Of a stretch of DNA of 36,115 nt, positions 1-8,967 are shown one piece after another (the stretch's first letter is position 1; every line of letters begins with the position of its first letter). The position numbers and the translations under genes were made by a program. The notes under the pieces were generated by a model, which saw only the letters and a program-made list of their open reading frames with translations, did not search any database and had not been told where the DNA came from. This DNA comes from Prevotella sp. (lineage in GTDB: Bacteria > Bacteroidota > Bacteroidia > Bacteroidales > Bacteroidaceae), in assembly GCA_017415455.1 (NCBI GenBank), contig JAFQGS010000018.1, positions 1 to 36,115 on the forward strand. Reading direction: 5' to 3'.

Positions 1-1148
1 CTATAGTGGCGTATGGCTCGTCTGTGCTCAACAATGCGATAGTAGAGAACTGCTATGTGGGCGAGGCCTGCTGTGTGACAAACGCCTTCAGCGCGGAGAG
101 CAGCATATTCTTTGCTAACAGTTTCATGGGCAACGGAGAGGCTTGCGCTGCCTTCTGCGGACCCTTCTCGATAAGTCACCATAAGAGTTCACTGCTCATT
201 GGAGGTATGTTCTCATTCTATAATGCCGGCTCGGGAACAAACTTCAGCAATCATGCGTATAAGATGGGCCCCATACATTATGGCACGTTGGAGCGCGGAT
301 GCAAGACGGCAAGCGGCTCACATCTGCTCATGCCGGCGGAGATAGGAGCCTTCTCGGTGTGTCTCGGGAAGATATCCTGCCACCCAAACACCACAGCTCT
401 GCCTTTCTCTTATGTAATAGCAAACGGAGAGAAGACTTTCATTGTGCCGGGAATAAACCTCACAACGGTGGGATTATACCGTGATGTGCGCAAGTGGAGG
501 AAGCGGGACATGCGACCGGCGGGCGGCAAGAAGAGCACGGTGAACTTCGACTGGCTCAACCCGCATACCGTAAATGAAATAAGAAGAGGTCTGAAACTGC
601 TCCGCACATTGCAAAAGACACAGGCTGAAGAGACAGAGGAGTACTTGTATAACGGATGCGTGATAAGACGAAGTGCACTGCAGAAGGGACTGGCATTGTA
701 TAGTCTTGCGCTGCGACTGTTTATCAGGCAGGAGATGTCTGGTATGCAAAATGAAGATATTGAGCCAAGAGAACATAAGGAAATAATGGCCGACGGAATG
801 GGAGAGTGGTTCGACTTGGCGGGCATGATGATACCGGAGACGGAGGAAAACCAACTGACCGAGGATATAAAAAACGGTATTATATCCGACATTACGGAGC
901 TTGACAGGCGTCTGAAAGGAATAAACAACCGGTATGCCGAGTATAAAAAAGAATATGCTCTGGGGCTTGTCAGAGAGTGTTATAACATCAGCGATATCAC
1001 ATCAGATGACTGGAACGATATAGAAGAAGACTGTGAGGCGGCGCATCAGGAGTGGATATCAAAGGTGAGACAGGATGCAGAGAAGGAGTATCAGATGGGT
1101 GATGTGGCTCAGGCAACCCTGGAGAAGTTCCTGGCAGAGCTCGAATGA
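1..1148 (+). CDS. DUF4954 family protein, 3' part (5' end outside window)
   Basis: The reading frame is already open at the left edge (codon ATA at 3-5, then GTG at 6), so this is the C-terminal ~380 residues of a longer protein. The first ~150 residues have the short repeats rich in N, G, A and S expected of a left-handed parallel beta-helix (for example NNAIVENCYVGEACCVTNAF), as in hexapeptide-repeat sugar nucleotidyl/acyltransferases. The rest is charged and alpha-helical (many E, R, K) up to the stop. I recognise this arrangement as the Bacteroidota-specific DUF4954 family, whose biochemical role is not established. Family members are often described as related to UDP-GlcNAc pyrophosphorylase-type beta-helices. 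No catalytic residues can be assigned here. The start codon lies outside the window. Confidence 0.8.
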   Translation, partial: IVAYGSSVLNNAIVENCYVGEACCVTNAFSAESSIFFANSFMGNGEACAAFCGPFSISHHKSSLLIGGMFSFYNAGSGTNFSNHAYKMGPIHYGTLERGCKTASGSHLLMPAEIGAFSVCLGKISCHPNTTALPFSYVIANGEKTFIVPGINLTTVGLYRDVRKWRKRDMRPAGGKKSTVNFDWLNPHTVNEIRRGLKLLRTLQKTQAEETEEYLYNGCVIRRSALQKGLALYSLALRLFIRQEMSGMQNEDIEPREHKEIMADGMGEWFDLAGMMIPETEENQLTEDIKNGIISDITELDRRLKGINNRYAEYKKEYALGLVRECYNISDITSDDWNDIEEDCEAAHQEWISKVRQDAEKEYQMGDVAQATLEKFLAELE

Positions 1149-1270
1149 GACATGAGTGAATGTGATATGAGATGTCGCTTGAATGTGTGATACTGGCATA
1201 GCTGTGGCAAATCATAACAAGAAATATGAGAACAAATATGAAAGATAATATAAAATCAAAGACAGAAACC

Positions 1271-4174
1271 ATGATTAAACGACTATTTACAATTGCAAGT
1301 ATGGTGGCAATGGTATTGTGCTTGCAGGCTAAAGAGTATAAATATGTTACCGTGAAGGGCGACCTTATGAACACGCGTATTTATACTCTTGATAACGGAC
1401 TGAAAGTGTATCTCAGCGTGAACAAGGAAAAGCCACGTATCCAGGCGAATATTGCCGTGCGCACAGGAAGCCGTAACGACCCGGCGGAAACTACCGGACT
1501 GGCACACTATCTGGAGCATATCATGTTTAAAGGAACCAAGCAGTTTGGTACGTCTGATTATTCAAAAGAGGCTCCTTTCTTAGATGAGATAGAGCGAAAA
1601 TATGAGATTTACAGAAAACTTACAGATCAAGAGGAAAGACGTAAGTGCTATCATGAGATAGACAGTATATCACAGCTGGCTGCAAAATATTTCATACCTA
1701 ATGAGTATGACAAGCTTTTATCAAGTATAGGAGCACAAGGAACGAATGCATATACAAGTAATGATGTGACCTGTTATGTGGAGGATATACCTGCAAACGA
1801 AGTGGAAAACTGGGCAAAGATACAGGCAGACAGATTCCAGAATATGGTTATCCGCGGCTTCCATACTGAGCTTGAGGCTGTTTATGAGGAGTTTAACATG
1901 AGTCTTGCGAAGGACAGTCGCAAGATGTGGCAGGCCTTTAACGGTAAGATGTTTCCATCACATCCATACGGAACACAGAGCACCATAGGTACGCAGGAGC
2001 ATCTGAAGAATCCTTCAATAACAAACATCAAAGAGTATTTCAAGCGTTACTATGTTCCGAATAATGTCGCAATATGCATGGCTGGAGACCTTAATCCGGA
2101 CGAAGTGATGGCTATTATCGACAAGTATTTTGGCTCTTGGAAGAAGAGTGATACTCTCTCGCGCCCTGAATATGCACCAATGGCACCGCTGACACAACCG
2201 ATAGACACTACGGTTATTGGTCAGGAAGCGGAGTATATGATGATGGGATGGAGAGTCAATGGCGCTGCTGATGCTCAGAATGATACCCTTAATGTTATTG
2301 CAAGCATATTGGCTAATGGCAAGGCAGGTATCTTTGAGATAAATCTTGAGCAGCAAATGAAACTTTCTGCGGCAGGAGCTTTCTGTAACTCGCTTACTGA
2401 TTACAGCACATTCATGCTTTATGGATATCCTAAGGCGAACCAGTCTTTGGATGAGGTAAGGCAACTTCTGCTTGGCGGTATGGCACAACTTAAGGCGGGA
2501 GATTTCTCTGATGACCTTCTGCCTTCTGTCATAAACAACCGCAAATTGCAATATTATCGCTCGCTGTCAAATAATGAGAGCAGGGTAGATGCTTATGTGG
2601 ATGCGTTCATAAACAATGAGAATTGGGAGGATGTGGCGCTTGAACTGGATAGAATCTCTAAGATTACAAAGCAGCAGATAGTTGATTTCGCCAACAAATA
2701 TTTTAATGATAACTATGTATGTGCTTATAAGGTGATGGGTACAGACTCGCTGGTTAAGAAGATAGAGAAGCCTGCCATAACCCCGATTCCTACTAACAGA
2801 GATTTGTCAAGTGACTTCCTTAATGAGATAAAGAACACAAAGACAGAGCCGATAAAGCCTCGCTTCCTTGACTTTAAGAAAGACCTTACGGTGACAAAGA
2901 CAACCAAGAACATTCCATTACTGTATAAACATAACGCGGAGGATGGCCTGTTCAACCTCACATTCAACTTCGATTTCGGAACAGAGGATGTCAAAGGAAT
3001 GGATGTTGCGGCACAATACCTTAATTATATAGGTACAGAAAGCAAGACAGCAACAGAGATAAAGCAGGAGTTCTACAAGTTGGCTTGTAATTATTCAATC
3101 AATATCGGCGCAAAGAATGCAAGTATAAACCTCAGCGGATTGAATGAGAACTTACCTCAGGCACTGGCTCTTCTTGAGGAGATAATTAATAAATGCAAAG
3201 GTGACAGTGAGTCATATAGCAAGTGTCTGGATATTCTTCTGAAGGAAAGAGCTGATGCAAAGACCAACCAAAGCAACAACTTCTCATGCCTGAGAGAATA
3301 TGGAATGTATGGAGATTATAACAGCATGACAAACGTTCTTAGTGAGAATGAGTTGAGAAATGGCTCTCATGAGATGCTGACAGATATGATAAAGGCTTTC
3401 AGTTCATATAAGCACACCATATTATATTATGGTCCTTATAGTGAGAAAGAGATATCATCTTTGCTGAAGAAGCAGCACACTACGGCAAAGAAACTTGCCG
3501 AAGTGCCACAGGGTAGAGAATATACCAAGCAGCCAACACCTGCCAACGAGGTTGTGATTGCACCTTATGTGGCAAAGAATATATACCTGATGCAGTATCA
3601 TAATGAGAATAAGACGTGGTCTCCAGAGGATGCGGCTGTCCAGGCCTTGTTCAATTCTTATTTCGGAAGTGGTATGAATGCCATTGTCTTCCAGGAGCTA
3701 CGTGAGGCTCGAGGCCTGGCTTATAGCGCAGCGGCACGTTATTCTTCTCCTTCTCGTAAGGGTGAGCCGGAGGATTGTTACACATATATAATCTCTCAGA
3801 ATGACAAGATGACAGACTGTATAAACGTGTTCAACAATATCATAGACACTATTCCTCAGAGTGAAAGTGCTTTCGAAATAGCCAAGCAGAGCTTAATAAA
3901 GAGCATAGAGTCAAGGCGTGTAACAAAGGCGAATGTTCTCTTCTCATATCTTGCTGCACAGCGTCGTGGCATTGATTATGACATTAATGAGAAAGTATAC
4001 AATGACCTTCCATCCCTCACTTTGGATGATATAGTAGAGTTTGAAAAGCAGAATATGGCCAAAAAGACCTACAAATATCTGATTCTTGGCAATGAGAAAG
4101 AACTTGATATGGACTTTCTTGGCAAGATAGGTCCTATAAAGCGCGTGTCTACGGAGGATATTTTTGGATATTAG
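1271..4174 (+). CDS. Exported M16 (pitrilysin/insulinase) zinc metalloprotease
   Basis: A 967-residue two-halved M16 peptidase. I prefer the ATG at 1271 over the upstream in-frame ATG at 1226, because it gives a clean signal peptide (MIKRLFTIASMVAMVLCLQA). The zinc site HYLEH (the inverted HxxEH motif) is at about residues 79-83. The downstream Glu ligand is probably in ELEAVYEEF near residues 206-207. Between them lies a charged insert of roughly 55 residues compared with pitrilysin. The C-terminal half carries the family's second-domain signature LREARGLAYSAAARY, which completes the substrate chamber and lacks its own zinc motif. Inferred role: periplasmic degradation of unfolded peptides or oligopeptides. 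It stands alone, with 116 bp to the fumarase gene. No promoter of the TAnnTTTG type was seen upstream. Confidence 0.93.
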   Translation: MIKRLFTIASMVAMVLCLQAKEYKYVTVKGDLMNTRIYTLDNGLKVYLSVNKEKPRIQANIAVRTGSRNDPAETTGLAHYLEHIMFKGTKQFGTSDYSKEAPFLDEIERKYEIYRKLTDQEERRKCYHEIDSISQLAAKYFIPNEYDKLLSSIGAQGTNAYTSNDVTCYVEDIPANEVENWAKIQADRFQNMVIRGFHTELEAVYEEFNMSLAKDSRKMWQAFNGKMFPSHPYGTQSTIGTQEHLKNPSITNIKEYFKRYYVPNNVAICMAGDLNPDEVMAIIDKYFGSWKKSDTLSRPEYAPMAPLTQPIDTTVIGQEAEYMMMGWRVNGAADAQNDTLNVIASILANGKAGIFEINLEQQMKLSAAGAFCNSLTDYSTFMLYGYPKANQSLDEVRQLLLGGMAQLKAGDFSDDLLPSVINNRKLQYYRSLSNNESRVDAYVDAFINNENWEDVALELDRISKITKQQIVDFANKYFNDNYVCAYKVMGTDSLVKKIEKPAITPIPTNRDLSSDFLNEIKNTKTEPIKPRFLDFKKDLTVTKTTKNIPLLYKHNAEDGLFNLTFNFDFGTEDVKGMDVAAQYLNYIGTESKTATEIKQEFYKLACNYSINIGAKNASINLSGLNENLPQALALLEEIINKCKGDSESYSKCLDILLKERADAKTNQSNNFSCLREYGMYGDYNSMTNVLSENELRNGSHEMLTDMIKAFSSYKHTILYYGPYSEKEISSLLKKQHTTAKKLAEVPQGREYTKQPTPANEVVIAPYVAKNIYLMQYHNENKTWSPEDAAVQALFNSYFGSGMNAIVFQELREARGLAYSAAARYSSPSRKGEPEDCYTYIISQNDKMTDCINVFNNIIDTIPQSESAFEIAKQSLIKSIESRRVTKANVLFSYLAAQRRGIDYDINEKVYNDLPSLTLDDIVEFEKQNMAKKTYKYLILGNEKELDMDFLGKIGPIKRVSTEDIFGY

Positions 4175-4290
4175 AATTAATGTCTTGACATCAGCAGCAT
4201 TATATTCTGTATCCATTTAAATATGTTTCCGAAGCGATATTAATAAAGATTTGGATATTAAAGAATAATAAATCTAAAATACAAACGAAT

Positions 4291-5940
4291 ATGGCAACAG
4301 CACCAGAATTTAAGTATGCCCCTATGTTTCAGCTGGGCAAAGACAACACAGAATACTATCTTCTGACAAAAGAAGGTGTATCTGTCAGTGAGTTTGAGGG
4401 AACACCGATGCTTAAGGTATCCCCAGAGGCACTTACCATGATGGCAAATGCCGCTTTCCGTGATGTGTCATTCCTGCTTCGCAGGTCACACAACGAACAG
4501 GTGGCAAAGATACTCAGCGACCCTGAGGCGAGCGAGAACGACAAGTATGTGGCGCTCACTTTCCTCCGTAATGCAGAAGTAGCAGCCAAAGGAAAGTTAC
4601 CACTCTGCCAGGATACAGGCACCGCAATCATCCATGGAGAGAAAGGACAGCAGGTCTGGACAGGCTTCTGTGATGAGGAAGCATTGTCTCTCGGTGTTTA
4701 CAAGACATACACAGAAGAGAATCTCAGATACTCTCAGAACGCCCCACTTGATATGTATAATGAGGTGAACACTAAGTGCAACCTTCCTGCTCAGATAGAC
4801 ATTGAGGCCACAGAAGGCATGGAGTATCATTTCCTCTGTGTCACCAAAGGCGGTGGCTCAGCCAATAAGACATACCTTTATCAGGAGACCAAGGCCCGCA
4901 TTCAGAATCCGGGAACCCTCATTCCGTTCCTTGTTGAGAAGATGAAGAGCCTCGGAACAGCAGCATGTCCGCCTTATCATATTGCCATTGTTATTGGTGG
5001 TACATCAGCAGAGAAGAATCTTCTCACCGTGAAACTTGCCTCTACGCATTACTATGACACCCTTCCTACAACAGGAGATGAGACAGGTCGTGCCTTCCGT
5101 GATGTTGAACTGGAGAAGCAGTTGCTTGAGGAAACCCACAAGATAGGTCTCGGAGCCCAGTTCGGTGGTAAGTATATGGCTCACGATGTACGTGTTGTCC
5201 GCCTGCCACGTCATGGTGCTTCCTGTCCGATTGGTCTTGGAGTGTCATGCTCTGCCGACCGTAATATAAAGTGTAAGATAAACAAGGACGGTGTATGGAT
5301 TGAGAAAATGGACGACAAACCATACGAGCTTATCCCTGAGTCATTGCGTAATGCAGGCGAGGGCGAGGTTGTTCGCGTAGACCTTAACCGTCCGATGGAC
5401 GAGGTTTGTGAGCAACTCTCACAATATCCTGTAAGCACACGTCTCTCGCTTAATGGTACTATCATCGTAGGTCGAGATATAGCACATGCCAAAATAAAGG
5501 CTCGTCTTGACGCAGGTGAGGGCATGCCAGAGTACCTCAAGAACCATCCTATCTATTATGCAGGCCCAGCCAAGACACCGGCAGGTATGGCATGCGGCTC
5601 TATGGGACCAACTACCGCCGGCCGAATGGACCCATATGTATATGAGTTCCAGGATCATGGCGGCAGCCGTATTATGTTAGCCAAGGGCAATCGCTCAGAA
5701 GACGTAACCCGTGCCTGCAAAGATCACAAGGGATTCTATCTTGGTTCTATAGGCGGTCCGGCTGCTATTCTTGCTCAGAACAACATCAAGAGTATTGAGT
5801 GTGTAGAGTATCCTGAGCTTGGAATGGAGGCCATCTGGAAGATAGAGGTTGAGGATTTCCCTGCCTTTATACTTGTTGATGACAAGGGTAACGACTTCTT
5901 CAAGCAGTTGAAGCCAGCCACACCGGCATGTAAGAAATAA
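4291..5940 (+). CDS. Class I (iron-sulfur) fumarate hydratase
   Basis: A 549-residue enzyme interconverting fumarate and L-malate in the cytoplasm. It is full length for the FumA/FumB type, which fuses the alpha and beta Fe-S hydro-lyase parts in one chain. Likely cluster ligands are C106 (in LCQDTGTA), C226 (GTAACPPYH) and C320 (GVSCSADR), matching E. coli FumA C105, C224 and C318. The C-terminal domain has [19 protein letters not shown] and [25 protein letters not shown] (read as two adjacent motifs). In this phylum fumarase usually works in the reductive branch leading to succinate and propionate. MeaB, associated with methylmalonyl-CoA mutase, is encoded further along in this window. The oxygen-sensitive cluster fits an anaerobe. 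A hairpin follows the stop codon. Confidence 0.96.
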   Translation: MATAPEFKYAPMFQLGKDNTEYYLLTKEGVSVSEFEGTPMLKVSPEALTMMANAAFRDVSFLLRRSHNEQVAKILSDPEASENDKYVALTFLRNAEVAAKGKLPLCQDTGTAIIHGEKGQQVWTGFCDEEALSLGVYKTYTEENLRYSQNAPLDMYNEVNTKCNLPAQIDIEATEGMEYHFLCVTKGGGSANKTYLYQETKARIQNPGTLIPFLVEKMKSLGTAACPPYHIAIVIGGTSAEKNLLTVKLASTHYYDTLPTTGDETGRAFRDVELEKQLLEETHKIGLGAQFGGKYMAHDVRVVRLPRHGASCPIGLGVSCSADRNIKCKINKDGVWIEKMDDKPYELIPESLRNAGEGEVVRVDLNRPMDEVCEQLSQYPVSTRLSLNGTIIVGRDIAHAKIKARLDAGEGMPEYLKNHPIYYAGPAKTPAGMACGSMGPTTAGRMDPYVYEFQDHGGSRIMLAKGNRSEDVTRACKDHKGFYLGSIGGPAAILAQNNIKSIECVEYPELGMEAIWKIEVEDFPAFILVDDKGNDFFKQLKPATPACKK

Positions 5941-5974
5941 TATTATTTATTCTCCCTGAGATAAATTCCATGAG

Positions 5975-6013
5975 TAATGCGGGAACATCTGTGAAGCAGA
6001 TTGTCCCGCATTA
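5975..6013 (+). terminator. Hairpin downstream of fumarase, probable terminator
   Basis: Arms TAATGCGGGA (5975-5984) and TCCCGCATTA (6004-6013) are perfectly complementary over 10 bp. An inner stem CATCTG/CAGAT extends the hairpin. There is no real T-run afterwards, only an AT alternation, so it may be a weak terminator or a 3'-end stabiliser. Confidence 0.55.
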
Positions 6014-6125
6014 TTATATATATAAGGTGTAATGAAGAGCCGTCAGGTGTCCGCTGCTGTTATGTCTTATATCCGGCAGAAAGCTGATTTTCCGCCGTTT
6101 AATGCCCAGACAAATAAAAAAGCTA

Positions 6126-6134
6126 TACCTTTGC
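6126..6134 (+). promoter_or_regulatory. Bacteroidota -7 promoter element at the DUF454 gene start
   Basis: TACCTTTGC matches the TAnnTTTGC -7 element of Bacteroidota primary-sigma promoters. It ends 3 bases before the ATG at 6138. If the first T is at -12, transcription starts at or next to the A of that ATG. No good -33 TTTG is seen at 19-bp spacing. Confidence 0.55.
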
Positions 6135-6137
6135 GGC

Positions 6138-6509
6138 ATGAAAATAGTGATGACCATATTCGGAACCCTCTTTCTTGTGCTCGGTATTGTGGGCATCTTT
6201 GTTCCCGTTCTTCCCACCACACCCTTCCTTCTGCTTGCCGCGGCATTATATTTCCGCAGCTCGCCACGCCTCTATGACTGGCTGATGAAACACAAGCGGC
6301 TGGGCCCCTACATACGCAATTTCCGTGAGTTCAGAGCCATACCGCTTCGTGTTAAGATAATATCCGTGTCACTTGTATGGCTCACATTATTATACAGCTC
6401 GTTCTTTATTGTCACTGCCTGGTTGCTGCGCATATTATTGCTGGTGCTTGCCGTGATACTCACATGGCACATCCTTTCTTATAAGACACTCCGTAAGCAC
6501 AGCCGCTGA
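6138..6509 (+). CDS. DUF454 (YbaN-like) small inner-membrane protein
   Basis: A 123-residue membrane protein with start ATG at 6138. An in-frame ATG at 6102 lies upstream of the -7 promoter element and is unlikely to be used; another ATG at 6150 is a possible alternative. The family signature is VPVLPTTPFLLLAAALYF followed by SSPRLYDWLMKHKRLGPYI. Hydrophobic segments are at about 4-22 and 25-40, then two more at about 70-113, giving probably four membrane passes with a short basic cytoplasmic tail. The molecular function of DUF454 proteins is not known. The gene stands alone, between fumarase and the sigma factor operon. Confidence 0.9.
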   Translation: MKIVMTIFGTLFLVLGIVGIFVPVLPTTPFLLLAAALYFRSSPRLYDWLMKHKRLGPYIRNFREFRAIPLRVKIISVSLVWLTLLYSSFFIVTAWLLRILLLVLAVILTWHILSYKTLRKHSR

Positions 6510-6612
6510 CAGCCATCTTCCCAGCGGTTCAGGCGTTTAACCTTTTATAACACATACAGATTTAACTTTCCCCTTGTCATTGGTTCTAACTAAACAGAGA
6601 AGCATAATAAAG

Positions 6613-7146
6613 ATGACAGATAACAATATCATAACGGCATATAAGGCAAACCCGGCGGCAGGATTCAAACTCCTGCTCGACGAATATCAGGAAAAGATAT
6701 ACTGGCATATACGCCGTTTGGTTGTTACTCATGAAGACGCGGAGGACGTAATGCAAGAGACCTTCATCAAGATATTCAAGAGTCTCGACACGTTCCGTGG
6801 TGACAGCAGTCTCGCCACATGGCTTTATCGCATCGCGACAAACGAGAGTATAAGGCTGTTGAGGAAGCAACGACCAGAAACGTTGGCACAAGATGACGAT
6901 GGATACACCCTTGCCGACAAGCTGGAAGCCTCCGAATACGTTGACTATGGTGATGAGACGGCGGTGAGATTTCAGAAAGCCATCCTCTCACTTCCTGACA
7001 AGCAACGCATCGTTTTCAACCTTCGTTACTACGATGAGCTTACTTACGAGCAGATAGCCAACATCACAGGCGACAAGGTAAACACCCTGAAGGTGAATTA
7101 TCATATAGCAAAAGAGAAGATAAAGACATTAATGATAAACAGCTGA
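6613..7146 (+). CDS. ECF-type sigma-70 family RNA polymerase sigma factor
   Basis: A 177-residue sigma factor. I start it at the ATG at 6613, because the longer frame from 6574 adds 13 residues without family character. Region 2 is visible at about residues 20-85 (HEDAEDVMQETFIKIFKSL, then FRGDSSLATWLYRIATNES, the -10 recognition and melting helices). Region 4 is at about 120-175 (LPDKQRIVFNLRYYDELTYE and the helix-turn-helix EQIANITGDKVNTLKVNYHIA). Only regions 2 and 4 are present, as in extracytoplasmic-function sigma factors. The next gene starts 4 bp after the stop and encodes a single-pass membrane protein, the classical anti-sigma position. The third gene encodes a Spy-like periplasmic protein. 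Inferred role: envelope stress response. The signal is unknown. Confidence 0.93.
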   Translation: MTDNNIITAYKANPAAGFKLLLDEYQEKIYWHIRRLVVTHEDAEDVMQETFIKIFKSLDTFRGDSSLATWLYRIATNESIRLLRKQRPETLAQDDDGYTLADKLEASEYVDYGDETAVRFQKAILSLPDKQRIVFNLRYYDELTYEQIANITGDKVNTLKVNYHIAKEKIKTLMINS

Positions 7147-7150
7147 GAAT

Positions 7151-7543
7151 ATGAGAACAGATAACAACAGCTTTGAAAATATAGGCAAGAAGATGCCTTA
7201 CACAATTCCCGAAGACTTCTTCTGCGATATGCAGAAAAAGCTGCTTGCCGAGGCAGAGGCACAGCAGGCGTCAGCCGCATCACAGCCAGCTGCCACACGC
7301 AAAGCCCGCCATATATGGCTGGGAGTTGCCGGAACGCTTGCCGCCGCAATGTTAGCCGGCGTGATATTCCTGCCGAGATACATGAGTGTAAGCAGCGGAG
7401 AGGAAACACCGTTCATGGCCGAGACCACATCAATAACAGACCAGGAGTATGTGGAAACCACCGAACTCTACTACTCTACAATGTCTGACGAGGAACTGGC
7501 ACAGGCCGTGGCATTCTGCGACAACGATATATTTGTAAACTGA
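7151..7543 (+). CDS. Single-pass membrane protein, probable anti-sigma factor
   Basis: A 130-residue protein with a ~54-residue cytoplasmic N-terminus, one transmembrane helix at about 55-74 (IWLGVAGTLAAAMLAGVIFL) and a ~55-residue acidic C-terminus on the periplasmic side. I do not recognise a named family in the sequence. The call as anti-sigma rests on topology and on its position 4 bp downstream of the ECF sigma gene. The N-terminal part would have to hold the sigma-binding helix, but no zinc-binding HxxxCxxC motif is present. The start has no obvious Shine-Dalgarno, but the tight spacing suggests translational coupling. Confidence 0.7.
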   Translation: MRTDNNSFENIGKKMPYTIPEDFFCDMQKKLLAEAEAQQASAASQPAATRKARHIWLGVAGTLAAAMLAGVIFLPRYMSVSSGEETPFMAETTSITDQEYVETTELYYSTMSDEELAQAVAFCDNDIFVN

Positions 7544-7585
7544 TACGACATATCATTATTAACTGAAAACCAAAAAAAGAAAATT

Positions 7586-8122
7586 ATGAAGACAAGAAGA
7601 TTATTCATTATGATTACCGCACTCATAGTATGCGGTACGATGTGGGCACAAGGTCAGACAACCGACACACAACGCAAGGAGCGCAAGCGTCCTACAAAGG
7701 AGCAGATGCAGAACATGAGATGCGCAAGACTTGCCGAGGAACTGGCGCTGAGCGATGACGCAAGAGAGAAGTTTGTAGCCACATATAAGGACTATCTCAA
7801 CGAGCGTTCAAAGATAAACCAGTCACAGCGTGGCGACTTCAACAACAAGAAGAAAGATGTGAAGACCGACGCCGAAGTGGAGAAAATGATAAAGAGCCGC
7901 TTTGCAACAAGCAGACAGATTCTGGACCTTCGCGAGAAGTATTATGACAAGTTCCGCAAGTTCCTTACTCCGAAGCAGATTCAGAAGATATACGACTTTG
8001 AGGGACGTGACCATGACAACATGCGCAAGGCGATGATGAAGCGCAAGGGAAACAAGGCTCCTCGCAAGCAGCGTCCTTCCCATCCAGGTCACAAAGGCGG
8101 CAGACCTCAGACAGTAAAGTAA
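7586..8122 (+). CDS. Spy/CpxP-like periplasmic protein
   Basis: A 178-residue exported protein. The signal peptide is MKTRRLFIMITALIVCGTMW, with likely cleavage after AQG. The mature part is almost entirely charged helix: ARLAEELALSDDAREKFVAT and FRKFLTPKQIQKIYDFEG are two LTxxQ-like segments as found in Spy/CpxP helical-hairpin chaperones. A strongly basic tail (KAPRKQRPSHPGHKGGRP) ends the protein. By analogy with Spy and CpxP it may bind unfolded proteins or sense envelope stress in the periplasm. It is the third gene of the sigma/anti-sigma operon and is followed by a strong terminator. It may therefore be both the effector and a feedback sensor of that system (inference). Confidence 0.75.
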   Translation: MKTRRLFIMITALIVCGTMWAQGQTTDTQRKERKRPTKEQMQNMRCARLAEELALSDDAREKFVATYKDYLNERSKINQSQRGDFNNKKKDVKTDAEVEKMIKSRFATSRQILDLREKYYDKFRKFLTPKQIQKIYDFEGRDHDNMRKAMMKRKGNKAPRKQRPSHPGHKGGRPQTVK

Positions 8123-8156
8123 GTTCCACATACAGTATAGTTAAAGCATTTACATA

Positions 8157-8197
8157 AGAGATGCAGACAACCCGGTGTGTTGCCTGCATCTCTTTTT
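8157..8197 (+). terminator. Rho-independent terminator after the sigma operon
   Basis: AGAGATGCAG (8157-8166) pairs perfectly with CTGCATCTCT (8184-8193). After one mismatch, CAAC/GTTG continues the stem around a 7-base loop. A T-run (8193-8197) follows directly. This closes the sigma/anti-sigma/Spy-like operon. Confidence 0.9.
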
Positions 8198-8316
8198 ATT
8201 GCCACAGCCCGTCTTCTGTGGTGCATTATGTCACTTCTGCGCGCAAGATATGCCGCTCAAGACTAAAAAAATAATAAAAGAATGCAGTATGATATGGCAT
8301 AGACGAAATAATTGCA

Positions 8317-8325
8317 TATTTTTGC
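8317..8325 (+). promoter_or_regulatory. Candidate -7 promoter element of the Nudix gene
   Basis: TATTTTTGC fits TAnnTTTGC and lies 88 bases before the ATG at 8413. The predicted transcription start is near 8329-8331, leaving a leader of about 80 nt. The -33 region is poor. Confidence 0.5.
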
Positions 8326-8338
8326 ATAAATAACAAAT

Positions 8339-8389
8339 CACGGCAATGGCGGCATGCCCTTCTGGCATATTGCAGTCATGCAGGCCGTG
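8339..8389 (+). promoter_or_regulatory. Structured 5' leader of the Nudix gene
   Basis: Three nested complementary pairs lie between the promoter and the start codon. CACGGC (8339-8344) pairs with GCCGTG (8384-8389), CAAT (8345-8348) with ATTG (8369-8372), and ATGCC (8354-8358) with GGCAT (8364-8368) around a CTTCT loop. It does not match any riboswitch class that I recognise. It may be a regulatory leader or chance structure. Confidence 0.35.
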
Positions 8390-8412
8390 CAACAGAAAAC
8401 AGATGACAATAT

Positions 8413-8958
8413 ATGGAAAAGCGTGACATGACATGGAAGACTCTGGAGAGTGAGTATATAATAAAGCGTCCGTGGCTTACCGCCCGCCGCGACAAGGTGC
8501 AGCTGCCTACGGGAGCTGTTCATGACGAGTATTATGTGCTTGAATATCCAGACTGGGTGAACGTCATTGCCATAACGGATGACGGCCGTTTCGTCTTCGT
8601 AAGACAATACCGCCATGGCTTAGGAGAAACCTCTTACGAGATATGCGCTGGTGTAATGGAGCCCGGTGAGGCACCACTTGACGCCATGAAGCGCGAACTT
8701 GAGGAGGAGACAGGATACACCGGTGGCGAGTGGAGGCTGCTGATGCAGCTTACTTCAAACGCAAGCACATGTACAAACATGTCATACTGCTTTGTGGCTG
8801 AGGGCGTTACGCAAACCGCAATGCAGCATCTTGACGAGACGGAAGACATAGAGGTGCATCTCTTTACAGAGCAGGAGGTGAGACAGATGCTTGCCGACGG
8901 AGTGATAAAGCAGTCGCTTATGGCAGCCCCTTTGTGGCGCTATTTCGCAGAGAAATAG
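8413..8958 (+). CDS. Nudix hydrolase (ADP-ribose pyrophosphatase-like)
   Basis: A 181-residue hydrolase of nucleoside-diphosphate-linked compounds, metal dependent and cytoplasmic. The full Nudix box (G-x5-E-x7-REUxEExGU) is present: G(VMEPG)E(APLDAMK)RELEEETGY, at about residues 80-102. Upstream strands VFVRQYRHGLGETSYEICAG are typical of ADP-ribose/NDP-sugar pyrophosphatases (NudF-like), which have a conserved QYR. The actual substrate cannot be read from the sequence. Start ATG at 8413 was chosen; ATG at 8428 is also possible. The gene has its own promoter and a structured leader, and is followed by a 22-bp-period repeat region before the next gene. Confidence 0.93.
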   Translation: MEKRDMTWKTLESEYIIKRPWLTARRDKVQLPTGAVHDEYYVLEYPDWVNVIAITDDGRFVFVRQYRHGLGETSYEICAGVMEPGEAPLDAMKRELEEETGYTGGEWRLLMQLTSNASTCTNMSYCFVAEGVTQTAMQHLDETEDIEVHLFTEQEVRQMLADGVIKQSLMAAPLWRYFAEK

Positions 8959-8967
8959 TCACATTGC

